Shown piece by piece: positions 54,712-63,029 of a stretch of DNA of 64,000 nt (its first letter is position 1; every line of letters starts with the position of its first letter). The notes under the pieces were generated by a model. That model worked only from the letters and a program-made list of their open reading frames with translations, did no database searches and was not told the origin of the DNA. A program made the translations under genes and the position numbers. Source of the stretch: Polyangium sp. y55x31 (GTDB taxonomy: Bacteria; Myxococcota_A; Polyangia; Polyangiales; Polyangiaceae); NCBI RefSeq assembly GCF_029946505.1, contig NZ_JARZHG010000003.1, positions 434,001-498,000 of the forward strand, read 5' to 3'.

Positions 54712-56226
54712 TCAGCCGCCCTGCTTTTGCTTGAGCATCGCGACTGCGCGGTCCTTGCAGGCCGTGTCGCGCTGGTGCCTGCAGATCGCGATGAGCATCT
54801 TGATGTCCGCTTCGCTCGCCTTGCCGGACCAGACCTTCGGCTCGAGGCCCTTGCGGATCGCGGCCTCGTCGAACTGTCCTGGCGGGGGCGGCGCGGTCTG
54901 CGTCGGCGCCGCCGGCTCCGACGACTTCACCGGCGCGGCGCCGCCCGTGGTGCTGCCCGGGGTGCCGCCGCCGTTGAAGCTGCCTCCGCCCGGGTTTGGC
55001 GGGACGTACACGCCGCCGCCGTTGTTCGGCGGCGTCGCCGTCGGCTCCGGCCCGGCGAGGGCGTGGAGCTGATCGGCGGCCTTCTTGCGCTGATCTGCGC
55101 TCACGCTCGGCGTGGAGGCGATCTGCTGCAGGATGCGCTTCTTCTCGGCGACGTCCTCGAGCTGATCGGCCTTGCTGAACATCCAGTCGGCCCACTTCGA
55201 CTCGATGTCCTTGAAGGGCTGGCTCTCGCGGACGGGGGAGTTGTCGTTGATGGCCTGGAGCTTCGTGTGCGCGCGATCGAAGTCCTTCGCGTCGACGAGC
55301 TCCTTGGCTTCCTTCAGGACCTGCGCCTCGAAGGCGCTCATCTCCGGCGTCTCGACGGTGTTCGTCGTGGTCGTGGTCGTGTTGCGGGTCATCCCGACGA
55401 TCACGCCGATCACCACGAGGCCCACCACCGCGCCGATGCCGATGAGCTTGCCGAGGCTCGGGCCACGCGGCGGCGGCGCGGGCGTGCCCACGCTCGTCGC
55501 GACGTTGTCGAACGAGCCCATCGGCCGCATGGCCTGGCCGTCGACGCCGAGGCCCATGCCCGCGCGGAAGATCTTGCCCGCGCCGACGAAGCGCAGGCGC
55601 ACGTCGCCGAGCTCGAGCGCGTCACCCGCTTCGAGGATGCCGCGCTTCAGCTCCACGCCGTTGATGCGGATGCCGTTCGCGCTGCCCTTGTCGATGATCT
55701 CGTAGCGACCGTTGCCGAGCGCGATGAGCTCGGCGTGCAGGCGGCTGACGGAGCTGTGGTTGATCGAGATCGTCGCCTCTTCGGCGCGGCCGATCGTGAA
55801 GTGCTCGCGATCGAGCGGGTACTCCGCGCCGGGGTTTGGCCCGACGACCACGACCAGGCGGTTCGGCCTCTGATGGACCGGCACCTGCGCGAGCGCGCCT
55901 TGTTGCGCGGTCGGGTCTTGCGTGGGGACGACCTTCGACTCGTCGACCAGCTCGATTCGGTAGTCCCCGAGCTGGATGACGTCGCCGCCGTTGATCGCCT
56001 GTTCCCCGACGACACGGACGCCGTTGACGAAGGTCCCGTTGTAGCTCGACTGATCGGAGATCGACCATCCCTGGCCGTTCCGCTTGAGCTGCGCGTGTTT
56101 ACGCGAGACGTTGCGGTCGGTCAGGCGAATCGAGTTACCTTCGCCGCGTCCGAGCCCGTACTCGTCGTGGGCGAGAGGGAGTACGGTCTGTTTCCCCTCG
56201 TCGTCCTCGATCGTTAGCTTCCACAT
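54712..56226 (-). CDS. Membrane protein with two FHA domains
   Basis: 504 aa. FHA 1 (about 22-95): YGLGRGEGNSIRLTDRNVSR, KHAQL, SSYNGTFVNGVRV, GDVIQLGDYRIEL. FHA 2 (about 125-205): FTIGRAEEATISINHSSVSR, LHAEL, KGSANGIRINGVEL, GDALELGDVRLRF. Each keeps the GR, S-x-x-H/SR-x-H and N-G phosphothreonine-binding elements. A membrane helix (LIGIGAVVGLVVIGVIVGMT, about 257-276) is followed by a helical region and a Pro/Gly-rich tail (about 395-430). It should bind phosphothreonine partners made by Ser/Thr kinases, abundant in myxobacteria. No kinase is nearby. It is upstream of, and probably co-transcribed with, the SGNH gene. Confidence 0.9.
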   Translation of the reverse strand: MWKLTIEDDEGKQTVLPLAHDEYGLGRGEGNSIRLTDRNVSRKHAQLKRNGQGWSISDQSSYNGTFVNGVRVVGEQAINGGDVIQLGDYRIELVDESKVVPTQDPTAQQGALAQVPVHQRPNRLVVVVGPNPGAEYPLDREHFTIGRAEEATISINHSSVSRLHAELIALGNGRYEIIDKGSANGIRINGVELKRGILEAGDALELGDVRLRFVGAGKIFRAGMGLGVDGQAMRPMGSFDNVATSVGTPAPPPRGPSLGKLIGIGAVVGLVVIGVIVGMTRNTTTTTTNTVETPEMSAFEAQVLKEAKELVDAKDFDRAHTKLQAINDNSPVRESQPFKDIESKWADWMFSKADQLEDVAEKKRILQQIASTPSVSADQRKKAADQLHALAGPEPTATPPNNGGGVYVPPNPGGGSFNGGGTPGSTTGGAAPVKSSEPAAPTQTAPPPPGQFDEAAIRKGLEPKVWSGKASEADIKMLIAICRHQRDTACKDRAVAMLKQKQGG

Positions 56227-56336
56227 AGACGGGTTGCCGCGAGGCGTGGCTCGACGGATAGAGGTACTTTACCGATGGATCCCCGCCGAACGCAATGCTC
56301 GTTTGTGGACGGGGGCGAGGGGTTCTCAGGCGAGGT

Positions 56337-56374
56337 GCGCGACGAGACCGTCGTGTTCTCGGGCCTCGTCGCGC
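56337..56374 (-). terminator. Terminator-like hairpin after the AIM24 genes
   Basis: GCGCGACGAG (56337-56346) pairs perfectly with CTCGTCGCGC (56365-56374) over 10 bp with an 18-nt loop, just past the stop of the last AIM24 gene. There is no T-tract, so it is either a processing/stability hairpin or a non-canonical terminator. Confidence 0.4.
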
Positions 56375-56380
56375 GCACGG

Positions 56381-57073
56381 TCAGCCCGAAGATTTCGCTT
56401 TGACCGGGCGGAACGGGTGCAGGAACGATGCGAGCGAGCTCGGGTTGCGCGTCTGCAGCCAGAGGCGGCCCTGACCCTGGAAGTTGCACACGAGGCCTTC
56501 ACCACCGAGGAAGAGGCTCTTCAGGCCGCCGACCTTGCTGATGTTGTACTGGAGGCCCTGCGTGAACGCGACCATGTGCGTGTTGTCGCAGATGTACCCG
56601 TAATACTGCTGGCCGATGTCGAGCACGTGTGCGCCGCCGTAGCAGTTGAACCAGAGGTAGCCCTGGCCGTACGCGCGGATGAGGAAGAGGCCGCCCGAGA
56701 AGAAGCCCTTCGCGCCCTGCCACTTCGTGTCGAGCGTGACGCCCGGCGTGGAGGCGAGGTAGGCGCCGGATTGCAGGAAGAGCTCCATGCCCGGCTGCAT
56801 CGTGATGCACACGATCGCGCCCTCGGGCGCGGGCGCGAACCACATGCTCTGCCCCGGCGCCGTCGCCGTGAACGTGTTCTGGAAGAGGCTCTCACCGCCG
56901 AGGAGCTTGCGCTTGAGGGCACCGCCGATGCCGCCCTGCAAGCTCGTCTTCATCTCGATGCCCGTGTCGCGCGCGACCATCGCGCCGCTCTCGGTGATGA
57001 TCTGCTCGCCGGGTTGGTCGAAATGGACCTGCACCAGGCCGAAGTCGGGGTTGTGACGGATCTCGTGTCGCAC
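56381..57073 (-). CDS. AIM24 family protein (copy 3 of the cluster)
   Basis: 230 aa, within the usual AIM24/TIGR00266 length. Family landmarks: ESGAMVARDTGIEMKTSLQG at the N-terminus, LGGESLFQNTFTATAPGQSM, LFLQSGAYLASTPGVTLDTK, GAKGFFSGGLFLIRAYGQGY, LFLGGEGLVCNFQGQGRLWL and a final QTRNPSSLASFL. AIM24 proteins fold as a tight beta-roll; the mitochondrial member supports respiratory complex and MICOS assembly, and bacterial roles are little known. Three paralogues lie in a row on the minus strand, this one last. Their spacing (13 and 34 bp) fits one operon. Confidence 0.92.
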   Translation of the reverse strand: MRHEIRHNPDFGLVQVHFDQPGEQIITESGAMVARDTGIEMKTSLQGGIGGALKRKLLGGESLFQNTFTATAPGQSMWFAPAPEGAIVCITMQPGMELFLQSGAYLASTPGVTLDTKWQGAKGFFSGGLFLIRAYGQGYLWFNCYGGAHVLDIGQQYYGYICDNTHMVAFTQGLQYNISKVGGLKSLFLGGEGLVCNFQGQGRLWLQTRNPSSLASFLHPFRPVKAKSSG

Positions 57074-57086
57074 GGTTAGGACCTCT

Positions 57087-57755
57087 TCACTGCTCGCGCG
57101 GTGGCAAGAGAGCGCCGATCGTCGAGCCGTACTCGGCGGCGTTGCGGGACTGCAGGTACACGGTGCCCTGTCCCTCGAAGTGGCAAACGAGGCCCTCGCC
57201 CGAGAGGAACGAGGCGATCCAGCCGGATCCGCTCTTGCCGACCTTGTAGGTGAGCGTCGACTCCCACGCGGCGAGGTGCCCCGTGTCGATCACCATGCTG
57301 CCATCGACCTGCACCTGTTCGAGCGCGCCGAACGTGCCGATGATGACCTGGCCCATGCCCGACGTTTCGAGCAGGAAGAGGCCCGCACCCGAGAACATGC
57401 CCTTGAAGCCGCCGCTGCGCGTCTTCACGTCGACCGAGGGGCTCGATGCGACGTAGGCGCTGTTCTGGATGCACCACTGCTTGTGGCCGGCTTCGAGCAC
57501 CGCCATGTCGCCGCAGAGCGGCGTGGCGAAGAGGACCTCGCCCTGGCCGCCTTGCGCGGTGAAGGTGTTGCGGAAGAACGACTCGCCGCCGAAGAGCCGC
57601 TTGAGGCCCTTCATGAAGCCGCCGGACTGCGTCTGCATCTGGACGTTGGTCGACATGCCGACCATCGCCCCGCTCTCGGCGACCACGGACTCGCCGTTCT
57701 GCAGCCAGCACTGCGCGAGCGACTGGGACGGGCGGTAAAGAAGGTTCACTTGCAT
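57087..57755 (-). CDS. AIM24 family protein (copy 2)
   Basis: 222 aa. It shows ESGAMVGMSTNVQMQTQSGG, LFGGESFFRNTFTAQGGQGE, NSAYVASSPSVDVKTRSGGF, GMFSGAGLFLLETSGMGQVI, FLSGEGLVCHFEGQGTVYLQ and SRNAAEYGS. It is clearly homologous to the genes on either side, but identity appears moderate, so the duplication is old. ATG 57755; the gap to copy 1 is 34 bp. No signal peptide, so cytoplasmic or membrane-peripheral. See the neighbouring copy for family background. Confidence 0.92.
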   Translation of the reverse strand: MQVNLLYRPSQSLAQCWLQNGESVVAESGAMVGMSTNVQMQTQSGGFMKGLKRLFGGESFFRNTFTAQGGQGEVLFATPLCGDMAVLEAGHKQWCIQNSAYVASSPSVDVKTRSGGFKGMFSGAGLFLLETSGMGQVIIGTFGALEQVQVDGSMVIDTGHLAAWESTLTYKVGKSGSGWIASFLSGEGLVCHFEGQGTVYLQSRNAAEYGSTIGALLPPREQ

Positions 57756-57789
57756 CGCTGTTCGTCCTTGTCTCCGTTTGCCCCTCGCC

Positions 57790-58485
57790 TCACGGCGGCA
57801 ACATCGGCGTGAGCCAGTCGACGAGCGCGCTCGTGTTGCGCGACTGGATGAGGATTTTGCCCTGGCCTTGGAACTCGCAAACGATGCCCTCGCCCGAGGC
57901 CATGAAGCCGAGGAGGCCGCCGCCGCCGCTCTTGATCTTGAAGTTGAGCGACGAGTCGAAGCCCACGATGTGGCCGTTGTCGACGATGTAGCTGCCGTTG
58001 CAGTAGATCTCGTCGATCGCGCCGTAGCTCGTCACGAAGACCTTGCCGTTCCCGGAGGCCTCGATGAAGAACGCGCCCTCCTTCGCGAGCAGTGCGCGCA
58101 GGCCGCCCCAGCGCATCTTCAGGTCGATGTCGCCCGAGCTCGCGAGGAACGCGCCGGCGCTGAAGATCATGGAGTTGCCGGCGAGCTCGATGGCCTTGAT
58201 CCCGCCCGAGAGCGCGGGCGCGAGCCACACCCAGCCGCCTTGCGGGCCGGAGAAGTGGTTCACGAAGAAGGTTTCACCACCAACGATCTTGCGGATGATC
58301 GCGATGAAGAAGGCCTTCATCTTGCCGAAGAAACCGGCGTTTTTCCCCGCGTTGAGCTTGACCTCCATCGTGAGGCTGCTCGAGCGGGCCACCATGGACC
58401 CTGCCTCCGCGATGATCGTCTCGCCCGGAGCGAGGCTCACCTGGAGCATCGAGAACGTCGGCTCGTACTTGACGATGTGTTGCAT
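57790..58485 (-). CDS. AIM24 family protein (copy 1)
   Basis: 231 aa. Landmarks: AEAGSMVARSSSLTMEVKLN, VGGETFFVNHFSGPQGGWVW, FSAGAFLASSGDIDLKMRWG, LLAKEGAFFIEASGNGKVFV, FMASGEGIVCEFQGQGKILI and QSRNTSALVDWL. Unlike the other two it has a Lys/aromatic-rich insertion (FFGKMKAFFIAIIRKI, about 50-66). ATG 58485 was chosen because GGGGAAGGA lies just upstream and because it aligns with the starts of copies 2 and 3; the frame runs further upstream without similarity. It is first in the operon and diverges from the M48 protease gene 108 bp away. Confidence 0.91.
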   Translation of the reverse strand: MQHIVKYEPTFSMLQVSLAPGETIIAEAGSMVARSSSLTMEVKLNAGKNAGFFGKMKAFFIAIIRKIVGGETFFVNHFSGPQGGWVWLAPALSGGIKAIELAGNSMIFSAGAFLASSGDIDLKMRWGGLRALLAKEGAFFIEASGNGKVFVTSYGAIDEIYCNGSYIVDNGHIVGFDSSLNFKIKSGGGGLLGFMASGEGIVCEFQGQGKILIQSRNTSALVDWLTPMLPP

Positions 58486-58593
58486 CCGAATCCTTCCCCT
58501 TCGTTCGGGAGGAGTTCTTTCGGCCGGGACGGCGTGCGTTTCGACGCGCTCCCCCCACGGGCGGCCGAGAAGCGGCCAGGGTATAACGGAGAC

Positions 58594-59403
58594 ATGTCGG
58601 GAGCGGAAGCGGGAAGTGGGCAAGGTGCGTCCGGTACGGGTTTCGGGCACAGCCCGAAGCGCTTGGTGGCCGAGCTAGGGATCTTGCTCCTCGCCATCGT
58701 CGGCCTGATCTTCGCCGCACGTGGATGCGCAGGATGCGCGTCCACGGCCATCGTCGCGGCGATCCCGCCCGACGCCGACGCGGCCATCGGAAAGACCGCA
58801 GGCGAAGCGATGCGCGCGCAGCACGGGCTCTCCGGCACGCCGACCGAGGAGCAGAAGGCGCGCGTCGATCGGATCTTCGAGGAGCTGCGATCGAGCCTCA
58901 CGGACGAGGAAAGGCGGATCCTCGTGGCGCCGCGGATCACGGTGCTGAAGGACGATCAGGTGAACGCATTCGCGCTCCCCGGCGGCGAGGTCTTCGTGCT
59001 GACGGGGCTCCTCGATCGGTCGAAGGACGACGACGAGGAGCTACGCGGCGTGCTCGCGCACGAGATCGGGCACGCCGTGAAGCGACACGGGGTGCGATCC
59101 CTCGTGCGAAACGCGCTGTTCGGGCTGACGATCGCGTTCGTCGTGGGCGACCTGAACGACATCACGGCCACGGTGATCGCAGGCGCCTCGGAGCTCGACA
59201 CGCTGAGCTACAGCCGCTCGATGGAGGAAGAGGCCGACGCGTTCGGGGTCGATCTGCTCGCCCGCGCGAAGAAGAGCCCCGAGGGGCTCGCGCGGTTCCT
59301 CGAGAGCCTCGAATCCGCGCCCGTGCCGGAGTTCCTTTCGACGCACCCGGACAGCGCCGAGCGCGCGAAGGCGATTCGCGAGCGGATGCGCGCCGGAAAG
59401 TGA
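58594..59403 (+). CDS. M48-family zinc metalloprotease, membrane-anchored
   Basis: 269 aa. Uncleaved signal anchor or signal peptide LGILLLAIVGLIFAARGCAG (about 28-47). The protease domain has LPGGEVFVLTGLLDRS, the zinc site HEIGH (His156, Glu157, His160), and the third-ligand helix SRSMEEEADAFG (Glu211 most likely). C-terminus ends with THPDSAERAKAIRERM, typical of the periplasmic Oma1/LoiP/BepA-type peptidases (STHPxxxxR). It probably degrades misfolded envelope proteins. ATG 58594. Divergent from the AIM24 operon; the next gene is convergent and its stop lies four bases away. Confidence 0.92.
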   Translation: MSGAEAGSGQGASGTGFGHSPKRLVAELGILLLAIVGLIFAARGCAGCASTAIVAAIPPDADAAIGKTAGEAMRAQHGLSGTPTEEQKARVDRIFEELRSSLTDEERRILVAPRITVLKDDQVNAFALPGGEVFVLTGLLDRSKDDDEELRGVLAHEIGHAVKRHGVRSLVRNALFGLTIAFVVGDLNDITATVIAGASELDTLSYSRSMEEEADAFGVDLLARAKKSPEGLARFLESLESAPVPEFLSTHPDSAERAKAIRERMRAGK

Positions 59404-59406
59404 ACG

Positions 59407-59931
59407 TCAAACGCGGCCGTTGCGCGAGGCGCTGCTGACCGCGGGGACGAGCGTGTCGCCTTCGACGCGGCCGAAGACGTCGAGCACCGTGCGGCCTTCG
59501 GCGTCGCGGCCGGGGCGCTCGCGGGTGTAACGCGAAGGCGCGGCCGCGAGGATCACGCCGAGCTCGGCGGCGACGTCGTGGAGCGGCCCCGCGAGCTCGT
59601 CGTCGATCGCGCGGCCGCGCGCCTCGTGCGAGGTGCCCGGCGGGACGCGGACGGCGACCGAGCCGACGACGCGCGTGCCCTCCGCGACGATCGCGTGCTC
59701 CTTGCCGGTTTTTTCGAACAAGCGGAGCGCGGCGTCGGCGTCCTTCAAAGCCTCGCGCGCGTCGACGACCATGGCCTTGCGGCGCCGGAGCTCGGATTTG
59801 CGATCCGGCGAATCGTCGCCGAGCCGCGCGATCTTCTCGGCGAGTTTGTCGTGTTCTGCCTTCAGCCGCTCGACCTCGGCTTCCGCTGCCTTCCGGGCGG
59901 CCTCGAGCCTGTCCCGCACCTCGCTGCTCAT
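59407..59931 (-). CDS. Coiled-coil protein of unknown function
   Basis: 174 aa. An N-terminal coiled coil (about 5-75: VRDRLEAARKAAEAEVERLK, AEHDKLAEKIARL, RRRKAMVVDAREALKDADAA) is joined to a mixed alpha/beta C-terminal part (VAEGTRVVGSVAVRVPPGTS, PLHDVAAELGVILA, GRTVLDVFGRVEGDTLVP). No family recognised. ATG 59931 (minus strand) was chosen as the first Met of the coiled coil. It follows the ABC1 gene by 56 bp on the same strand, so the two may be co-transcribed. Confidence 0.68.
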   Translation of the reverse strand: MSSEVRDRLEAARKAAEAEVERLKAEHDKLAEKIARLGDDSPDRKSELRRRKAMVVDAREALKDADAALRLFEKTGKEHAIVAEGTRVVGSVAVRVPPGTSHEARGRAIDDELAGPLHDVAAELGVILAAAPSRYTRERPGRDAEGRTVLDVFGRVEGDTLVPAVSSASRNGRV

Positions 59932-59987
59932 GAGCGAACGTTGACGTTCGTCCTGGGCCACCGTCAACGGGGGAAAGCGAAATCTCC

Positions 59988-61754
59988 CTACTTCGCCCGC
60001 GCGAACAGGATGCTGCCGAGGAGGAGGACGCCCGCGCCCGCGGCGCCGTAGAGGCAATAGCGGGCGAGGTGCGCCTGGCCGGCGAGGTGGAGCTGCAAGG
60101 CGGCGAAGCCCGAGGCGATGCCGATCGCCGTGTAGATGAGCTGCCGGATCCCGGTGTAGACGAGCCGCGCCGCGCTCGGCAGGCCTTTGACGCGGAGCTC
60201 GAACTCGCCGCGGTTCGCGCGGCTCAGGTACTTGCGGAGGTCCTCGGGGATCGTGATGGCCTTGAGGGCCATGTCCTTCGCCGCCTCGACCGCGATCTGC
60301 GCCCAGTCGCGGTTGCCGAGCACGAAGTCCTGCAAGTACGGCCGGATGACCTCCATCGGCGAGAGCTCGGGATCGAGCTGCGTGCAGAGCCCCGTGAGCA
60401 GGAGGATCGTGCGCTCGAGCAGGACCCAGTCGCGCGGGATGTGGAAGGCGCCCGAGAGCTCCTTCAGCCCGATGTTCATCTTGCGCAGATCGACGAGGCT
60501 CTCGATGCCCTTCTGCGGGTCGAGCTTGATGTCCTTGAGGTTGAAGGTGTCGATCTTCACCTCGTCCTGGAAGCGCTGGTGGAAGAACTCGATGACCTTC
60601 TCGCTCACGTCGGGCGAGTCCGTGCGCGAGAGGAAGCCCATCTTGCGCATGGCCTTGATGAGCTGATCGGTGTCGCGGCGGATCACGCCCTCCAAGAACT
60701 CGGGGATGCCCTCGCGCATCTGCGGCGAGAGCTCCGCGACGGCGCCGAAATCGAGGAGGATGAGCGCGCCGTCGTCGGCGACGAGCATGTTCCCGGGGTG
60801 CGGATCGGCGTGATAGACGCCGTCGATGAAGATCTGCTGGCAGAAGACCTGGACGACCTTGCGGGCGAGGGCCTTGCGGTCGATGCCGCGCGCGTCGAGC
60901 GCGGCGATGTCGCCGATCTTCACGCCGGGCACGAAGTCCGTGGTCATCACGCGGCTCGTGCAGTAGCCCTCGACCGGGCGCGGGAAGCGCACCGTGGGAT
61001 CGCGGAGGAAGTTGTCGGCGATGCGCGTGATGTTCCGCGCCTCGCTCTGGAAATCGAGCTCCTCCAGGATCATCGAGCGGACCTGGTGGTAGTAGGCGTC
61101 CAGGCCCTGCACGGGGACGAAGATGCTGACGATCTGCATGATGCGGCGGATCGTGGTGAGATCGAGCCGCACGATCTCGTCGATGTCGCGGTGCTGCACC
61201 TTCACCGCGACATGCGTGCCGTTCTTGAGCCACGCCTCGTGCACCTGGCCGAGCGATGCGCTCGCGAGCGGCTCCTCGCAGAAGCGTTCGAAGAGCTCGC
61301 CCATGGGCTTGCCGAGCTCGCGCTCGATGCGCTCTTCGATCTCGCGGTACGGCCGCGGCGGGACCTGATCCTGCAGCGCTTCCAGGCCCGAGCGGAACTG
61401 CGCGGGCAGGAAGTTCGCCATGATGCTGAGGAGCTGCCCGACCTTGATGAACAGGCCCTGGAGCTCGACGATCGTGGAGAGCACGCGGCGCGCGTTGCGC
61501 CCGTGCACGTCGGCCATGCGCGCGTCGAGCCACGCCTGGCCGAACCAGCGCCCGAGGAAGAAAAACCAGAGGTAGCTGCCGAGGACGACGAAGGTCGCGT
61601 AGTACGCGCGGATGAAGCGGTAGCTTTGCCGTCCCTTCGGCCGGATGCCACGCGGCCCGGCGCCACGCTTCGTGGGCTTCGAAGGCGCCTTCGCCGCGGG
61701 CGCGACGATGCTCGCGCGCGGCTGTTCCTGGAGGGACGGGGCACCTTGCGACAC
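59988..61754 (-). CDS. ABC1/AarF/UbiB-family atypical kinase
   Basis: 588 aa. Motifs in order: KVGQ motif LQGLFIKVGQLLS (Lys104-Gln107), Ala-rich loop ASASLGQVHEAWL, AVKVQHRDID with the catalytic Lys, LDFQSEARN, VYHADPHPGNMLV (catalytic loop) and LLDFGAVAEL (DFG). The C-terminal end has hydrophobic segments (YTGIRQLIYTAIGIASGFAA; CLYGAAGAGVLLLGSILF), which anchor UbiB-type proteins to the membrane. Members are ATPases/kinases needed for ubiquinone or menaquinone-type lipid metabolism. The N-terminal 45 residues are basic and Pro/Ala-rich. It ends upstream of the coiled-coil gene and begins 9 bp after the serine hydrolase gene's stop. Confidence 0.92.
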   Translation of the reverse strand: MSQGAPSLQEQPRASIVAPAAKAPSKPTKRGAGPRGIRPKGRQSYRFIRAYYATFVVLGSYLWFFFLGRWFGQAWLDARMADVHGRNARRVLSTIVELQGLFIKVGQLLSIMANFLPAQFRSGLEALQDQVPPRPYREIEERIERELGKPMGELFERFCEEPLASASLGQVHEAWLKNGTHVAVKVQHRDIDEIVRLDLTTIRRIMQIVSIFVPVQGLDAYYHQVRSMILEELDFQSEARNITRIADNFLRDPTVRFPRPVEGYCTSRVMTTDFVPGVKIGDIAALDARGIDRKALARKVVQVFCQQIFIDGVYHADPHPGNMLVADDGALILLDFGAVAELSPQMREGIPEFLEGVIRRDTDQLIKAMRKMGFLSRTDSPDVSEKVIEFFHQRFQDEVKIDTFNLKDIKLDPQKGIESLVDLRKMNIGLKELSGAFHIPRDWVLLERTILLLTGLCTQLDPELSPMEVIRPYLQDFVLGNRDWAQIAVEAAKDMALKAITIPEDLRKYLSRANRGEFELRVKGLPSAARLVYTGIRQLIYTAIGIASGFAALQLHLAGQAHLARYCLYGAAGAGVLLLGSILFARAK

Positions 61755-61763
61755 GCGGCGAGC

Positions 61764-62900
61764 TTATCCCGCGGCTTGCGAGGCCTCCACCATCGCGTCG
61801 AACATGGCGTCGTAGGCGGCCGGCCGGGCGCGCCGGATGGCGAGCGCGGTGCGCGTCGGGTGGACCCGGTTCGTGAGCAAAACGCCGACGAAACCCGCGT
61901 CCGGATCGATCCAGAGGCTCGTGCCCGTGAAGCCGAGGTGGCCGAAGGTCCGCGGCCCGAGCCGCGCGCCGGAGCTCGGATCGTCGCCGCTGCGCTGATC
62001 GAAGCCCGCGAGGAGCGAGCCGCCCGGGCGAGGACGGATGAGCGGCGCGAGATCGTCGGGATCGAGGAAGTCGCGGCGATCGCCGGAGAGCGTTTCGAGC
62101 AAGGCGATCCCGAGCCGCGCGACCGAGCGCGCATCCCCGAAGAGCCCGGCGTGCCCTGCGGACGCATGCCCCACGAGCGCCCAAGCGTTCTCGTCGTGCA
62201 CGACGCCCCGCACGAGGCCGTCGCGAAACGGGACGATTTCCGTCGGCGCGACACGCGCATCGAACGAAGGATTTTTTCCGCGCAGGACGCGCGCAGATCC
62301 GATTTCGAGATCCAGCGCTCCCGTGACTTCGCGCGTCACGAGCGCGTCGAGATCGAGCCCGCTCCGCTGCGCGAGTGCCACGCCGAGCAGCACGTATCCG
62401 AGGTCACTGTAAACCGGCGGAAATCCTTCGGGCGGCGGATCACCCGTGCAGTCTTCGCGGCGCGCTTCAGCGGCCATGACGAGCGCGGCTTCGACGTCGA
62501 TGGGCTCGCCGCGCACGAGCGGCCCGTAGAGCGATCCGTGCGCGTCGAGGCCCGCGCGATGGGCCGAGAGGAGGTCGAGCGAGACGCGCGCGGAGCGCGT
62601 CTTTGCGAGCGCAGGCACGAGATCCGCGAGCGACTCCGCGCGAGCAAGCAAACCCTGGCGAGCGAGCCGGGCCATCACGAGCGCGGTGAGCGGCTTCGTG
62701 ACCGAGGCCAGATCGAAGGGCGTATCGAGATCGGCGCGCTCTGCGCCTTCCTCGAAGGAGAGCACGCCTGCTGCGCCTGCGCCGTAGCTCCAGCCCGCGC
62801 TCGTTCGCTTCGCGGCTGCGACCACGGCGCACGGCGCGGCGTGGTGATCTTCGACGACGAGGCGCGCGGCGGCCGTGAGGTCGATGGCGGGGGTCTTCAC
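61764..62900 (-). CDS. Serine hydrolase, class C beta-lactamase / esterase fold
   Basis: 378 aa. The SxxK nucleophile motif is LASVTKPL (Ser66, Lys69), the second motif is VYSDLGY (Tyr164-Ser-Asp166, in place of YxN), and HLGFTGTS near residue 315 replaces the KTG box. This fits the beta-lactamase-related esterase/transpeptidase-like family, where YSD and HxG variants are common. No signal peptide, so it is probably cytoplasmic and not a resistance enzyme. The first ~50 residues (ARLVVEDHHAAPCAVVAAAK, GAGAAGVLSF) match the family's usual opening. It is divergent from the pilC-like gene; 129 bp lie between their starts. Confidence 0.88.
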   Translation of the reverse strand: MKTPAIDLTAAARLVVEDHHAAPCAVVAAAKRTSAGWSYGAGAAGVLSFEEGAERADLDTPFDLASVTKPLTALVMARLARQGLLARAESLADLVPALAKTRSARVSLDLLSAHRAGLDAHGSLYGPLVRGEPIDVEAALVMAAEARREDCTGDPPPEGFPPVYSDLGYVLLGVALAQRSGLDLDALVTREVTGALDLEIGSARVLRGKNPSFDARVAPTEIVPFRDGLVRGVVHDENAWALVGHASAGHAGLFGDARSVARLGIALLETLSGDRRDFLDPDDLAPLIRPRPGGSLLAGFDQRSGDDPSSGARLGPRTFGHLGFTGTSLWIDPDAGFVGVLLTNRVHPTRTALAIRRARPAAYDAMFDAMVEASQAAG

Positions 62901-63029
62901 GCCGGTGAGGATCGGGCCCGAGGGGTGGGGGGTGTCAACGATCCCGCGGTTCGATCAAACGTGCCGCGTCTTTGACCCCGAGCGCGCTCGCCCCTTATCC
63001 TGGTAAGCCGGGGAGTCGAGCAAGAAACC

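Noticed and set aside
59407-62184. A 925-residue open frame on the minus strand
   Set aside because: Only its 3' end (59407-59931) has coding character; the rest is an Arg/Ala/Pro-rich shadow of the ABC1 and hydrolase genes.
61764-62900. Antibiotic-resistance beta-lactamase
   Set aside because: No signal peptide, YSD in place of YxN and HxG in place of KTG; it fits the broad esterase-like family better.
60069-62975. A 968-residue open frame on the plus strand
   Set aside because: Antisense shadow of the ABC1 and serine hydrolase genes, with acidic/Arg-rich composition caused by high GC.
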